Source: WTJH01 sp049889695
GTDB lineage: Bacteria > Bacteroidota > Bacteroidia > Flavobacteriales > Flavobacteriaceae
Length of the DNA: 64,000 nt
Direction of reading: 5' to 3'
Assembly (NCBI GenBank): GCA_049889695.1
Contig: JBMHCX010000016.1
Span: forward strand, 35,522-99,521
The notes beneath the pieces were generated by a model. The model ran no database searches and was not told where the DNA came from. It was given only the letters and a program-made list of their open reading frames with translations. Below, piece by piece: positions 25,318 to 34,889 of the stretch. Both the position numbers and the translations under genes were made by a program. Numbering within the stretch: position 1 is the first letter of the stretch; each line of letters opens with the position of its first letter.

Positions 25318-27114
25318 GTGAAATCGCCAACTATAGAGATTCAACTGAAAACGCTACCCGATTCCCCGGGGGTGTATCAATACTACGATAAGCAAAATCG
25401 TTTGCTCTATGTTGGGAAAGCTAAAAATCTAAAAAAGCGCGTCGGGTCTTATTTTACCAAAGTACACGACAATAATCGCACACGGGTTTTGGTCAAGCAA
25501 ATCGACCGGATCGAGCACATCGTTGTTCCCACAGAAATGGATGCACTTCTTTTGGAAAATAGCCTGATTAAAAAGCATCAGCCACGCTACAATGTTTTGC
25601 TTAAAGACGATAAAACATATCCATGGATCTGTATCAAAAATGAGCCTTTTCCTAGGGTTTTTCCCACCCGAAAACTGATCAAAGACGGCTCGGAATATTA
25701 CGGTCCTTACACGAATTTTAAAACCATTCGGACACTTTTAGACCTCATCAAAAGCTTATATCCATTGCGGACTTGTTCCTACGATTTAAGCCAAGAAAAA
25801 GTCGCAGCCCAAAAGTATAAAGTGTGTTTGGAGTTTCATTTGGGGAATTGTTTGGGACCGTGCGAATCTAAAATGGATCCAGAGACCTACCAGGAAAACA
25901 TTAAGGCCATCCGCAATATTATTAAAGGAAACTTCAAGCATTCTTTGGGGCAATTCAAACAATTGATGCTCCAGTATGCTACAGATATGGAGTTTGAAAA
26001 AGCCCAACGGATCAAGGAAAAAATTGAAGTATTAGAAAACTACCAGGCAAAGTCAACGGTGGTTAATCCTAAAATCAGTGAAGTAGATGTTTTTTCAATC
26101 GTCTCCGATGAATCTTATGGTTACATCAACTTTTTACAGTTGTCCTATGGGTCCATTATCCGATCGCATACGATGGAGTTGAAGAAAAAAATGGAGGAAA
26201 CCGACGCCGATCTTTTGGCTTTAGCCGTCATTGAAATTCGACAGCGCTTCAATTCTAACTCTTCTGAAATCTACCTCCCATTTCCGCTGGATTTGGGGAC
26301 AGATATAAAAGTTACCGTTCCTAAACTAGGAGACAAAAAAAGTTTGGTAGACCTCTCTGAACGCAATGCAAAATATTTCCGGATGGAGCGATTCAAGGAA
26401 ATGAAAATTGTTGATCCGGATCGACATGTAAAGCGGCTGATGGGACAAATGAAAGCTGATCTACGGCTAACGGCCGAACCTGTTCACATCGAGTGTTTTG
26501 ATAATTCAAACATTCAAGGGACCAATCCTGTAGCTGCTTGTGTGGTATTTAAAAACGGCAAACCTTCAAAAAAAGAATACCGCCATTTCAATATAAAAAC
26601 CGTGGAAGGACCCGATGACTTTGCCTCTATGGAAGAAGTCGTTTATCGTCGTTATAAAAGGCTGTTAGACGAAGGAGAGTCCCTTCCTCAATTAATTATT
26701 ATAGACGGTGGGAAAGGACAGTTATCCTCCGCACTTAAGAGTCTTGAATTATTAGGCTTACGAGGGAAAATTGCCATAGTCGGGATTGCTAAACGCCTGG
26801 AGGAAATATTCTTTCCGGGCGACTCTATCCCTCTTTATTTGGATAAAAAATCTGAAACCCTCAAGGTTATACAGCATCTACGAAACGAGGCGCACCGTTT
26901 TGGAATCACGTTTCATCGACAAAAGCGAAGTAAAAATGCATGGACGTCTGTTTTGGATAATATCCCTGGTATAGGACCTAAAACAGCAACATTACTCTTG
27001 CGTAGATTTAAGTCCTTTAAACGGATCAAAGCGGCTACAGAAGCGGAACTAATCGATAGTTTAGGCCCAAAAAAAGGTAAAATGTTATATGGGGAGCTTC
27101 AAAAAATGAGCTGA
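25318..27114 (+). CDS. uvrC: UvrABC system protein C
   Basis: Dual-incision nuclease of nucleotide excision repair, 598 residues. Order: GIY-YIG nuclease domain (LPDSPGVYQYYDKQNRLLYVGKAKNLKKR, read at about 12-41 in two pieces: SPGVYQYYD and LLYVGKAKNLKKRV), a cysteine cluster (C163 region: CSYDL, KVCLEFHLGNCLGPC) that in UvrC can hold an iron-sulfur cluster, a UVR helix pair (LMLQYATDMEFEKAQRIKEK), the RNase H-like nuclease (ECFDNSNIQGTNPVAACVVF, IIDGGKGQL), and a C-terminal HhH pair (LDNIPGIGPKTATLLLRRF). The start is GTG at 25318, right at the family N-terminus. Confidence 0.97.
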   Translation: MKSPTIEIQLKTLPDSPGVYQYYDKQNRLLYVGKAKNLKKRVGSYFTKVHDNNRTRVLVKQIDRIEHIVVPTEMDALLLENSLIKKHQPRYNVLLKDDKTYPWICIKNEPFPRVFPTRKLIKDGSEYYGPYTNFKTIRTLLDLIKSLYPLRTCSYDLSQEKVAAQKYKVCLEFHLGNCLGPCESKMDPETYQENIKAIRNIIKGNFKHSLGQFKQLMLQYATDMEFEKAQRIKEKIEVLENYQAKSTVVNPKISEVDVFSIVSDESYGYINFLQLSYGSIIRSHTMELKKKMEETDADLLALAVIEIRQRFNSNSSEIYLPFPLDLGTDIKVTVPKLGDKKSLVDLSERNAKYFRMERFKEMKIVDPDRHVKRLMGQMKADLRLTAEPVHIECFDNSNIQGTNPVAACVVFKNGKPSKKEYRHFNIKTVEGPDDFASMEEVVYRRYKRLLDEGESLPQLIIIDGGKGQLSSALKSLELLGLRGKIAIVGIAKRLEEIFFPGDSIPLYLDKKSETLKVIQHLRNEAHRFGITFHRQKRSKNAWTSVLDNIPGIGPKTATLLLRRFKSFKRIKAATEAELIDSLGPKKGKMLYGELQKMS

Positions 27115-27149
27115 ATGTAGTAACTTTAGAAGACTAAACCCAGCCCCAA

Positions 27150-29348
27150 ATGCGGTTCAGCCTTCTGATCTTTTGCCTTTTTTTAACTCCTTTCCTGCGT
27201 GGACAAAATATTCCCGATTCCCTAAAAATTGGCTTAGTACTCAGCGGTGGCGGTGCTAAAGGTCTAGCTCATATAGGCGTACTAAAGGCGTTGGAAGAAG
27301 CTAAGATTAACATCGACTATATCGCAGGGAGCAGCATGGGTGCGATAATCGGAGGGCTTTATGCAACGGGTTATTCCGCCGATCAGTTAGACTCTCTTTT
27401 TCAGCAAACAGATTTTTCTGAAATATTCAATGATTCCTTCGGCCGACAGCAATTAGATTTTGACGAGAAACGCAAGCGAGATCGCTATGCCATTCGTTTA
27501 AACTTCCATGGGAATAAATGGCATCCGCCACCGGCTCTAGCCAGTGGCAGAGCTTTTTATCATTTATTGCAAAAGTGGCTACACGGCTATACGAATCATC
27601 GTTCTTTTGACACCTTACACATTCCATTCGTATGTACCGCAACCGACTTAGAGACCGGCGAAGTACTCTATCTTGAAGCAGGAGATTTAGCAATGGCAAT
27701 CCATGCATCTGCTGCACTACCCACCTTATTCGAGCCAGTTGCTTACCACGGAAAGTGGCTGATGGACGGGGGGATAACCGATAACTATCCGATCGATATT
27801 TTAAAAGAGAAAGGGGTGGATTATATCATTGGGGTAGATGTTCAGGAAGACCTAGTCAGCAGAGATGAGCTACAAACAGCTCCTCAAATATTACTGCAAA
27901 TTGCCAATTTTGGAGAAGTAGCCACACGCCCCCAAAAAGTAAATCAAACAGATTGTTACATCAAACTCCCGTTAGAAGAATACGGGATTTTGTCTTTCGC
28001 CCAAGGGAGGGCTATCATAGCAGAAGGCTATCACTCTGGGAAGAACGCTTTTACAGAAAGTAATTGGCGCTCCGAAAATTATATTCCGCAACACCGCCCA
28101 AATGTTTCGGATAGCGTAAGCATCGACAAAATTCATATGGAGGGCTTGCATAAGCGAAGTGAAAAAAGAGCTCTCGCAAAATTGCGATTGCCCACTCCCG
28201 GTCAATTTCGTTTGGAAGAAATGCAACAAGCCATCGATCGACTGAGTGCCACTAAGCTTTTCCGTAATGCGCAGTATCGCTGGCATTCACAAAATTCTAA
28301 TGACTTAATCATTACCCTGATTGAATGGGATAAGCCTGCGGAGTTAAAAGCCGGGCTTCATTATGACCAACTGTTTGCCAGTGCTGCTTTGGTGAATATA
28401 GACTATGCACAAGTGCTACTGCCCTACGATAATTTTTCTTTTGACCTCATCCTAGGAGACCAACCCCGCTTCGATTTGCGTTATTCCTTTCACAGAGGCT
28501 ACAAATGGGCGATCGATTTATATTCCTCTTTTTATCGATTTGAAACACGAGTAGACCATTGGCGTAGGTTTTTTCCAGCATTTAGCCAGCAACTGCCATC
28601 AGGAGCCTTTGATCTTCGATTTTCAGATTGGACAAACGGAATTCGTTCACAGCGAGTTTTAGGGGAGTGGATGCAATTTTGTGTTGGATTTGCACACAAG
28701 AGAATTCGTTACAGTACCCCTTCAGGAACTCCCTTAGATAGGGATGCTCTGCAATTAGCCCTTCAGGAATATTGGACTTCTTTCGTTGAGTTAACCATCG
28801 ATAAACGGGATCATGCCTATTTCCCGACCAAAGGAATCTTATTTAAGTCACAAATGAACCACTACTTGAGTCAAAACGACGGAGCGCCGGAGTATTTGGC
28901 GACGACCAAAGGACTGATTCAATCAAACTCGGCACTGTCCAAGAATCTTGCACTTCAAATAGAAGGAGCTGCCGGATGGAGTTATGGGCATACAGAAAAA
29001 TTGGGGTTTCCCTTTATCGCAGGAGGCTATGGAAATGTCTTTGTCAACAATAGTTTCTCCTTTTTGGGCTACAGCCCATGGGAGCTTAGCGGAGATAGTT
29101 TTCTAAAATTTTTTGGTCAGTTAGACTTCAAATTTGCGAAAAAACACCATTTAAATTTAAGTTATACTAGAGCGTATATAGAAGATGATGTTTTTGAAGC
29201 AATTGCGGAGAATACCGCTCAACGACATCAAAGTTGGGCTTTTGGATATGGCTTTGACAGTATTTTGGGGCCTTGTGAGATCAAACTAGCCCAATCGAAT
29301 CAAACATCCGAAATCAAAGTTCATTTGGTATTGGGCTACCGCTTTTAA
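27150..29348 (+). CDS. Patatin-like phospholipase with POTRA and outer-membrane beta-barrel (PlpD-like)
   Basis: A 732-residue exported lipase. It has a signal peptide (1-18, ending LRGQ) and a patatin domain (about 24-300) with the oxyanion GGGAKG (33-38), the nucleophile elbow GSSMG (Ser62) and the catalytic Asp in MDGG (Asp206). A POTRA-like repeat follows (about 320-390, IDKIHMEGLHKRSEKRALAKL), and then a 16-strand-type barrel of the Omp85/BamA kind (about 400-732) ending in KVHLVLGYRF. This is the order of type Vd autotransporters such as PlpD. Likely role: a surface or secreted phospholipase. It starts 35 bases after uvrC; a near-match -7 box (TAACTTTA) is at about 27119-27126. Confidence 0.9.
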   Translation: MRFSLLIFCLFLTPFLRGQNIPDSLKIGLVLSGGGAKGLAHIGVLKALEEAKINIDYIAGSSMGAIIGGLYATGYSADQLDSLFQQTDFSEIFNDSFGRQQLDFDEKRKRDRYAIRLNFHGNKWHPPPALASGRAFYHLLQKWLHGYTNHRSFDTLHIPFVCTATDLETGEVLYLEAGDLAMAIHASAALPTLFEPVAYHGKWLMDGGITDNYPIDILKEKGVDYIIGVDVQEDLVSRDELQTAPQILLQIANFGEVATRPQKVNQTDCYIKLPLEEYGILSFAQGRAIIAEGYHSGKNAFTESNWRSENYIPQHRPNVSDSVSIDKIHMEGLHKRSEKRALAKLRLPTPGQFRLEEMQQAIDRLSATKLFRNAQYRWHSQNSNDLIITLIEWDKPAELKAGLHYDQLFASAALVNIDYAQVLLPYDNFSFDLILGDQPRFDLRYSFHRGYKWAIDLYSSFYRFETRVDHWRRFFPAFSQQLPSGAFDLRFSDWTNGIRSQRVLGEWMQFCVGFAHKRIRYSTPSGTPLDRDALQLALQEYWTSFVELTIDKRDHAYFPTKGILFKSQMNHYLSQNDGAPEYLATTKGLIQSNSALSKNLALQIEGAAGWSYGHTEKLGFPFIAGGYGNVFVNNSFSFLGYSPWELSGDSFLKFFGQLDFKFAKKHHLNLSYTRAYIEDDVFEAIAENTAQRHQSWAFGYGFDSILGPCEIKLAQSNQTSEIKVHLVLGYRF

Positions 29349-29381
29349 CAGGATCTTGCTTTTTAAGCCTAGATTAAATTG

Positions 29382-29389
29382 TATTTTTG
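29382..29389 (+). promoter_or_regulatory. Candidate -7 box of the DUF3108 gene
   Basis: TATTTTTG, a perfect TAnnTTTG match, ends 3 bases before the ATG at 29393. The TTG within it is the only upstream alternative start. A message from this box would be leaderless or begin inside the start codon. Confidence 0.4.
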
Positions 29390-29392
29390 CAC

Positions 29393-30190
29393 ATGCTCAA
29401 AAGAAGTGTCATTGCTGTACTGTTTTGGACAAGCCTGCATTTTAATGGATTTGCTCAATCAACAGTAGCTGCGCCAGAACTTCCCTTTCAGGTAGGCGAG
29501 TGGTTCGAATTTAGAATTCATTACGGCTGGTTTAATGCCAGTTATGCCACCTTAAAACTGTCCTCCGATACGCTTAACAATCAGCCTGTTTTACATGCCA
29601 AAGGGATCGGTAAAACAACGGGACTAGCTCGTTTGTTTTTTCGTGTGGATGATTATTACGATACTTTTTTCGACCCTACTTCAATATTACCGCAGAAGTT
29701 TTTGCGCGATATAGACGAAGGGGGTTACACCAAAAACACCGAAATCTATTTCGATCATGAGCAGCTAAATGCACATGTCGTCGACAACAAGCACAAGACC
29801 CAAGAAAATTTTGAAATTCGTCCGCTCACCCAAGATTTAATTTCCGCCTTTTACTTTCTCAGAACCTTCTATCCTAAACAGGGGTTGGCCAAGGGAGAAA
29901 GTTATACTCTAGACATGTTTTTCGATAAAGAGAATTATGTTTTTAAGTTGAAGTTCTTGGGGAAAGAATTTTTGCGGACAAAATTTGGAAAAGTATCTTG
30001 TCTAAAATTTAGACCTTTGGTCCAAGCAGGAAGAGTCTTTCGAGAAGAAGAAAGTGTTACTTTATGGGTTTCAGACGACGATAATCGAATCCCGATTCGT
30101 TTACAAGCAGATCTAGCTGTGGGATCTATAAAAGCAGATTTAAATAATTTTTCAGGACTAAAATATCCCTTTGAGTTACAAGTTGAATAA
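29393..30190 (+). CDS. DUF3108 domain-containing exported protein
   Basis: Exported protein of 265 residues with a signal peptide (1-22, ending GFAQ) and a single DUF3108 domain, a beta-rich, lipocalin-like fold. The pieces PFQVGEWFEFRIHYGWFNA (about 30-48), DDYYDTFFDP and KFGKVSCLKFRPLVQAG match the family. In Gram-negative bacteria it is periplasmic; no enzyme activity is known. The ATG at 29393 is preferred to a TTG at 29387. The next gene, an M23 peptidase, starts 19 bases after its stop, and the two genes are neighbours in many Flavobacteriaceae, so a cell-envelope role is plausible. Confidence 0.85.
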   Translation: MLKRSVIAVLFWTSLHFNGFAQSTVAAPELPFQVGEWFEFRIHYGWFNASYATLKLSSDTLNNQPVLHAKGIGKTTGLARLFFRVDDYYDTFFDPTSILPQKFLRDIDEGGYTKNTEIYFDHEQLNAHVVDNKHKTQENFEIRPLTQDLISAFYFLRTFYPKQGLAKGESYTLDMFFDKENYVFKLKFLGKEFLRTKFGKVSCLKFRPLVQAGRVFREEESVTLWVSDDDNRIPIRLQADLAVGSIKADLNNFSGLKYPFELQVE

Positions 30191-30209
30191 CCCCAATCGA
30201 ACCTTTGAT

Positions 30210-31508
30210 ATGAGAGTCATTATCGGTCTAATAGTAGGTTTTATCTTTTTACAGGCATGTCAGCAGTCTACTGCCGAGCCTGCCGAAACCGAACCACAAC
30301 AGCAGCCTATCCCTGAACCGAATATCCGTTTTGGTTTGGATCTGAACTTGTACGAAGCTCAGGAAAAGAAAATCGGTAGAGGCGATACTTTTGGAGATAT
30401 TTTAGAGGCCCATGGAATCGACTATCCGGAAGTTCATCAGATTGTCCAGAAGGTTAAAAAAAAGGTCAACTTAAGACGGCTTCAACGAGGGAAGCCCTAC
30501 ACCATGCTCTACAACCCCTCCGATAGTTTGGCAGTACCGGAGTTTTTTGTTTATCACCCCAATGTGATGCAATACAGCATTATTCATCTACGCGATAGTA
30601 TTTATGGGGAAACAGTTGTTAAACCTATCGAAATCCGAGAAAAAGAGGCTTCAGGAGTTATTCAGAATTCCCTTTATGAGACCATGTTAGATAATAACTT
30701 AGACGATGACTTAAGTTTTTACATGGCCGATATTTATGCTTGGACGATCGATTTTTTTCGATTGCACAAAGGCGATAAATTTAAAGTGATTTATGAAGAA
30801 AAGTATGTAGACGACACGCTAGCTGTGGGTATTTCAAAAATCAAAGCAGCCTATTTTGAACACCGAGGTAAGGGGCAGTATGCCTTTGAATTCCAAACCG
30901 ATAGTTTAAAAGGGATAGTCGACTATTTCGACGATAGTGCAAAAAATCTACGCCGTGCTTTTTTGCGTGCGCCTGTGGCTTTTAGCCGTATTTCTTCTCG
31001 ATATAACCTCAAGCGTAGAATCGCTTATTACGGCAACAAAATACGGCCACATCGAGGAACTGATTTTGCCGCTGCTGTAGGAACGCCCATCATGTCTACT
31101 GCGAATGGAACTGTTGTAAAATCAAGCTATACCCGTGGCAATGGAAATTATGTTACGGTGCGCCACAATAATATTTACAGTACGCAATACCTGCACATGA
31201 AGCGCAGAAAAGTAAAAGTTGGCGACTATGTGAAACAAGGCGACATAATCGGATGGGTTGGGATGACAGGAAATACGTCAGGACCGCACGTCTGTTATCG
31301 CTTTTGGAAATACGGACGACAAGTAGATCCCTTTAAACAAAAGCTCCCGGAGGCCAAACCTATAGCGGCAGCTTTGCGTAAACGCTATTTTGAAGTTACA
31401 GAAGATTTAAAACAACAACTGGATTGCATTAGCTATCCGGACGATAAGCTTAAATATACCAAACAAGAAGATAAACCGAAACAAAACAATGCCACTACCA
31501 ACACATAA
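30210..31508 (+). CDS. M23 family (LytM-like) peptidase lipoprotein with altered zinc motif
   Basis: Lipoprotein of 432 residues. Signal peptide with lipobox FLQAC (Cys at about 17), a linker rich in Glu/Pro/Gln, a middle LysM-like or OapA-like part (GRGDTFGDILEAHGI), and a C-terminal M23 domain. The first metal motif is intact (HRGTD, H281-D285) and YLHM is present, but the second motif reads GPHVCYRF (H360, C362) where the family has HxH; a cysteine would have to replace the zinc-binding histidine. It may still bind metal or may be an inactive, regulatory LytM. The longer frame from 30171 only overlaps the previous gene, so the ATG at 30210, which starts the signal peptide, is used. The end overlaps pgi by 20 bases. 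Confidence 0.88.
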   Translation: MRVIIGLIVGFIFLQACQQSTAEPAETEPQQQPIPEPNIRFGLDLNLYEAQEKKIGRGDTFGDILEAHGIDYPEVHQIVQKVKKKVNLRRLQRGKPYTMLYNPSDSLAVPEFFVYHPNVMQYSIIHLRDSIYGETVVKPIEIREKEASGVIQNSLYETMLDNNLDDDLSFYMADIYAWTIDFFRLHKGDKFKVIYEEKYVDDTLAVGISKIKAAYFEHRGKGQYAFEFQTDSLKGIVDYFDDSAKNLRRAFLRAPVAFSRISSRYNLKRRIAYYGNKIRPHRGTDFAAAVGTPIMSTANGTVVKSSYTRGNGNYVTVRHNNIYSTQYLHMKRRKVKVGDYVKQGDIIGWVGMTGNTSGPHVCYRFWKYGRQVDPFKQKLPEAKPIAAALRKRYFEVTEDLKQQLDCISYPDDKLKYTKQEDKPKQNNATTNT

Positions 31509-33126
31509 ACCCACAGACCTACAGGCTTGGAAAGCACTAGCAGACCACTACAATGCCAATAAAAATATTGATATACAATCTTGTTTTGAAGACGACCCCG
31601 ATCGTTTAGAAAAGCTGCATATCAACTGGAACGATTTTTATGTCGACTTTTCAAAAAATCGGTGGACGTCCGAAACTAAGGCGCTTTTGATGGATTTGGC
31701 AGAAGCGGTTGAACTTCCACAAGCAATTCAGAGTTATTTTTCAGGAGAGAAAATTAACCAAACAGAGGGCCGAGCGGTTCTCCATACAGCTTTGCGAACG
31801 GTCGATAAGCAAGCAGTTCTTGTCGACGGAGAAGATGTATTGCCAGAAGTGCAACAAACATTGGATAAGATGATCTCTTTTTCAAATGATGTGATTTCTG
31901 GAAACTGGAAAGGTCATACGGGAAAAGCAATTACCGATATTGTGAATATAGGAATTGGCGGCTCCGATTTAGGGCCAGCGATGATGGTAGAGGCTTTGGG
32001 GTATTACCGCAATCACTTGCGGGTGCATTTCATGTCGAATGTAGAGGGCGACCACGTACGGGAGGTCCTTCGACCACTCGATCCTGAAACGACTCTTTTT
32101 GTGATTGTTTCCAAGTCGTTTACGACGCAAGAAACGTTGGCCAATGCGCAGACTTCACGCAAATGGTTTCTCGAGCAAATTAGCGATGAGGCTGCGATAG
32201 CAAAACACTTTGTAGCTGTGTCTACAAATCTAGAGCAAATCGCCGCTTTTGGAATAGCAGCAGACAATGTTTTCCCGATGAACGACTGGGTAGGAGGGCG
32301 TTTTTCTCTTTGGAGTGCTGTGGGTCTTTCTATCTGTTTAGCCGTAGGAGGGAAACATTTTAGTGCCCTTTTGGAAGGGGCTGGGGAAGCAGATCAGCAT
32401 TTTAAGGAGCGTCCATTAGCGTCTAATATTCCTGTTTGTATGGCTCTCTTAAGCCTTTGGTATAACAATTTTTGGGGAGCTGAAACCCATGCGATCATTC
32501 CCTATACTCAATATTTAAGAAGCCTTCCGGCTTATTTGCAACAAGGGATCATGGAAAGTAACGGAAAGGGGGTAGATCGCAATGGGGAGCCAGTCCACTA
32601 TCAGACCGGTAACATCATCTGGGGAGCTTCTGGAACCAATGCGCAACATGCCTTTTTCCAACTCATGCACCAAGGAACAAAACTAATTCCAGCAGACTTT
32701 ATTGGGTTTAAAAAATCGCTTTACAATGAAACCGAACATCAGGAAAAACTGATGGCTAATTTTATTGCTCAGACTCAAGCCCTAATGGTAGGGAAAACCC
32801 GCCAAGCGGTCAACGCGGAATTGAATGCACAAGGGAAATCTGTCAGTGAAATCGATGCCTTAGCTCCTTTTAAAGTGTTTGAAGGGAATCGTCCTACCAC
32901 GACCATCCTTATTGAAGCACTTACCCCAAAAAGTATTGGAAGTCTTGTCGCCTTTTATGAGCACAAGATCTTTGTGGAGGGGATTTTATGGAATATTTTT
33001 AGTTACGATCAATGGGGGGTAGAGCTTGGAAAACAATTGGCCAACAATATCTTAAAAGCAGATCCAGAAGAACGAAAGCGTTTAGATCCCTCAACGGCGG
33101 CTTTGTTACAAAAGACAACAGCATAG
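31489..33126 (+). CDS. pgi: Glucose-6-phosphate isomerase
   Basis: Interconverts glucose 6-phosphate and fructose 6-phosphate in glycolysis and gluconeogenesis. It has 545 residues. Signatures: GIGGSDLGPAMMVEAL (about 154-169), VSKSFTTQETLANA (about 205-218), NDWVGGRFSLWSAVGLS (about 264-280), the catalytic Glu in GIMESNGKGVDRNG, and the His/Lys blocks SGTNAQHAFFQLMHQGT and FSYDQWGVELGKQLA near the end. The long family form typical of Proteobacteria and Bacteroidota. Translation is probably coupled to the M23 gene through the 20-base overlap. A strong terminator follows. Confidence 0.97.
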   Translation: MPLPTHKPTDLQAWKALADHYNANKNIDIQSCFEDDPDRLEKLHINWNDFYVDFSKNRWTSETKALLMDLAEAVELPQAIQSYFSGEKINQTEGRAVLHTALRTVDKQAVLVDGEDVLPEVQQTLDKMISFSNDVISGNWKGHTGKAITDIVNIGIGGSDLGPAMMVEALGYYRNHLRVHFMSNVEGDHVREVLRPLDPETTLFVIVSKSFTTQETLANAQTSRKWFLEQISDEAAIAKHFVAVSTNLEQIAAFGIAADNVFPMNDWVGGRFSLWSAVGLSICLAVGGKHFSALLEGAGEADQHFKERPLASNIPVCMALLSLWYNNFWGAETHAIIPYTQYLRSLPAYLQQGIMESNGKGVDRNGEPVHYQTGNIIWGASGTNAQHAFFQLMHQGTKLIPADFIGFKKSLYNETEHQEKLMANFIAQTQALMVGKTRQAVNAELNAQGKSVSEIDALAPFKVFEGNRPTTTILIEALTPKSIGSLVAFYEHKIFVEGILWNIFSYDQWGVELGKQLANNILKADPEERKRLDPSTAALLQKTTA

Positions 33127-33176
33127 TTCCTCTTGGGGGAGCTGATTAAAGGAACACTCAGCCAAAAGAAAGTGTC

Positions 33177-33205
33177 AGCCCCATCTGTTTAGGTGGGGCT
33201 TTTTG
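33177..33205 (+). terminator. Intrinsic terminator of pgi, overlapping the recJ 3' end
   Basis: AGCCCCA (33177-33183) pairs with TGGGGCT (33194-33200) around a 10-base loop, followed by TTTTTG on the plus strand. Its 3' arm lies within the last codons of the convergent recJ, so the recJ tail (KSPT) is partly set by the terminator. On the minus strand there is no T run. Confidence 0.8.
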
Positions 33206-34889
33206 TTGGACGGATGTCCTTCACTTGAAGTTCTAAACGGACCCGGTCGTTAAAATTGTTTTCTTCTAAACAGTAGAGGATATCAAAAGGATTGTTAGCT
33301 AGTTCCTCCCAAGCTTTGGCAAGACCAAAGCCAATTCCTGAAAATCGATTGCCCTTACTGTCGTTGATATCCAATTTCAGATGAGATTTGTCTTTTCCGA
33401 CCACACGAGTGAAGCCAGCATTAACACAGTTTTTAGTACAAAATACAGGGCGCATATTCCCAGGGCCAAAAGGGCGCATTTGTTCAATGATTCGAAAAAC
33501 TTTTGGACTGATCTGATCGAAGTCAACTTCTACATCGTATATCCATTGAGCTTGTTGTTGTTCGGGAAGAATTTGTGCTTGTACAGTCTTTTCAAAAGCC
33601 TGTTTAAAGGCCACATAGTTGGAAGGGTCCAAGCTGAGCCCTGCGGCATATTTATGTCCTCCAAATTGAGTTAAATGGTCCGAGCAAGCATCCAATACCT
33701 GATAGACATCAAACCCCTTCACAGATCTAACAGACCCGACAATTTGATCGCCCGATTGGCAGCAAACAATTGTTGGTCTATAGTAGGTTTCCGTGAGTCG
33801 AGAAGCTACAATTCCAATCACTCCTTTGTGCCAATTTTTTTGGAAAACGACACTGGTTGCAGCAGCTTTTTCTTCGTTTGTGTCAATTTGTTGTAGCGCT
33901 TCTTCGGTAATGGTTTTTTCTATAGCGCGGCGATCTTCGTTAAATTGTTCTATGGAAGTCGCAATTTTCTGTGTTTTCTCCGACTGATGGCTGGTCAGGA
34001 GTTCAACAGCCATTTTCGCGTGCTTCATACGTCCTGCCGCATTAATCCGGGGGGCTACACCAAAGACAATATCGCTAATCCGGTAGGGACTTTTTCGTTC
34101 TCCTAGGAGGGCTTTAAGTCCTGGCCGAGCATTTTTTTGAAAGTGTTGGAGGCCCAAAGCGGCCAATGTTCTGTTTTCCCCTGTCATGGGGACTATATCT
34201 GCCGCAGTAGCAGTGACTACTAAATCCAACAAAGGGGCGATTTCTTCCCATTTGCCGTTATTCTTGCTGTGGAAAGCCTGAACGAGTTTAAACCCTATAC
34301 CACAGCCACAGAGTTCTTTATAAGGGTAGTTACAATGCGGTTGTTTGGGGTTGAGGATGGCTGTTGCTGCGGGAAGCTCAGAACCGGGTTTATGGTGATC
34401 GCCAATGATAAAATCTATATTCTTTGTTTTGGCATAAGCCACCCGATCTACTGCTTTAATGCCGCAATCCAACGCGACGATTAAGCTAATTCCTTTGCTA
34501 GAGGCATAGTCAATCCCTTGGATTGATACCCCATAGCCCTCTGTATACCGATCGGGGATATAGGTTTCCAAGGAGAAATTACAGTGTGAAAAATAGGTAT
34601 ATACCAAAGAGACAGCACTTGTTCCATCGACGTCATAATCGCCATAAATCATGACTTTTTCGCCGGCTTTCAAGGCTTGTTCTAGCCGTCGCACTGCCGC
34701 CTCCATTCCGGCCATTAGGAATGGATCGTGAAGTTGCTCGGGATGGGGTCTAAAGTAGGCTTTAGCTGCATCAAAAGAAAAGATACTTCGCTGGGTTAGT
34801 AATTGAGCATTTAACCGAGGAATTTTTAAAGCCTGCTCAAGAGACTCGACAGTCTCTACGGGGGGGAGTGGTTTCTGTAACCAGTTCAT
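33189..34889 (-). CDS. recJ: Single-stranded-DNA-specific exonuclease RecJ
   Basis: 5'-3' ssDNA exonuclease of the DHH family (566 residues), used in recombination and mismatch repair. Motifs: YGDYDVDGTSAVSL (about 80-93), ALDCGIK, GDHHKPG (the DHH-like core) and CGCGIGFKL, then DHHA1 with GHKYAAGLSL and an OB-fold tail. The ATG at 34889 is taken as start because its first base is the last base of the rsmI stop (TGATG); a TTG one codon upstream is less likely. It is the last gene of a minus-strand unit with rsmI and two upstream genes. Confidence 0.96.
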   Translation of the reverse strand: MNWLQKPLPPVETVESLEQALKIPRLNAQLLTQRSIFSFDAAKAYFRPHPEQLHDPFLMAGMEAAVRRLEQALKAGEKVMIYGDYDVDGTSAVSLVYTYFSHCNFSLETYIPDRYTEGYGVSIQGIDYASSKGISLIVALDCGIKAVDRVAYAKTKNIDFIIGDHHKPGSELPAATAILNPKQPHCNYPYKELCGCGIGFKLVQAFHSKNNGKWEEIAPLLDLVVTATAADIVPMTGENRTLAALGLQHFQKNARPGLKALLGERKSPYRISDIVFGVAPRINAAGRMKHAKMAVELLTSHQSEKTQKIATSIEQFNEDRRAIEKTITEEALQQIDTNEEKAAATSVVFQKNWHKGVIGIVASRLTETYYRPTIVCCQSGDQIVGSVRSVKGFDVYQVLDACSDHLTQFGGHKYAAGLSLDPSNYVAFKQAFEKTVQAQILPEQQQAQWIYDVEVDFDQISPKVFRIIEQMRPFGPGNMRPVFCTKNCVNAGFTRVVGKDKSHLKLDINDSKGNRFSGIGFGLAKAWEELANNPFDILYCLEENNFNDRVRLELQVKDIRPTKSPT

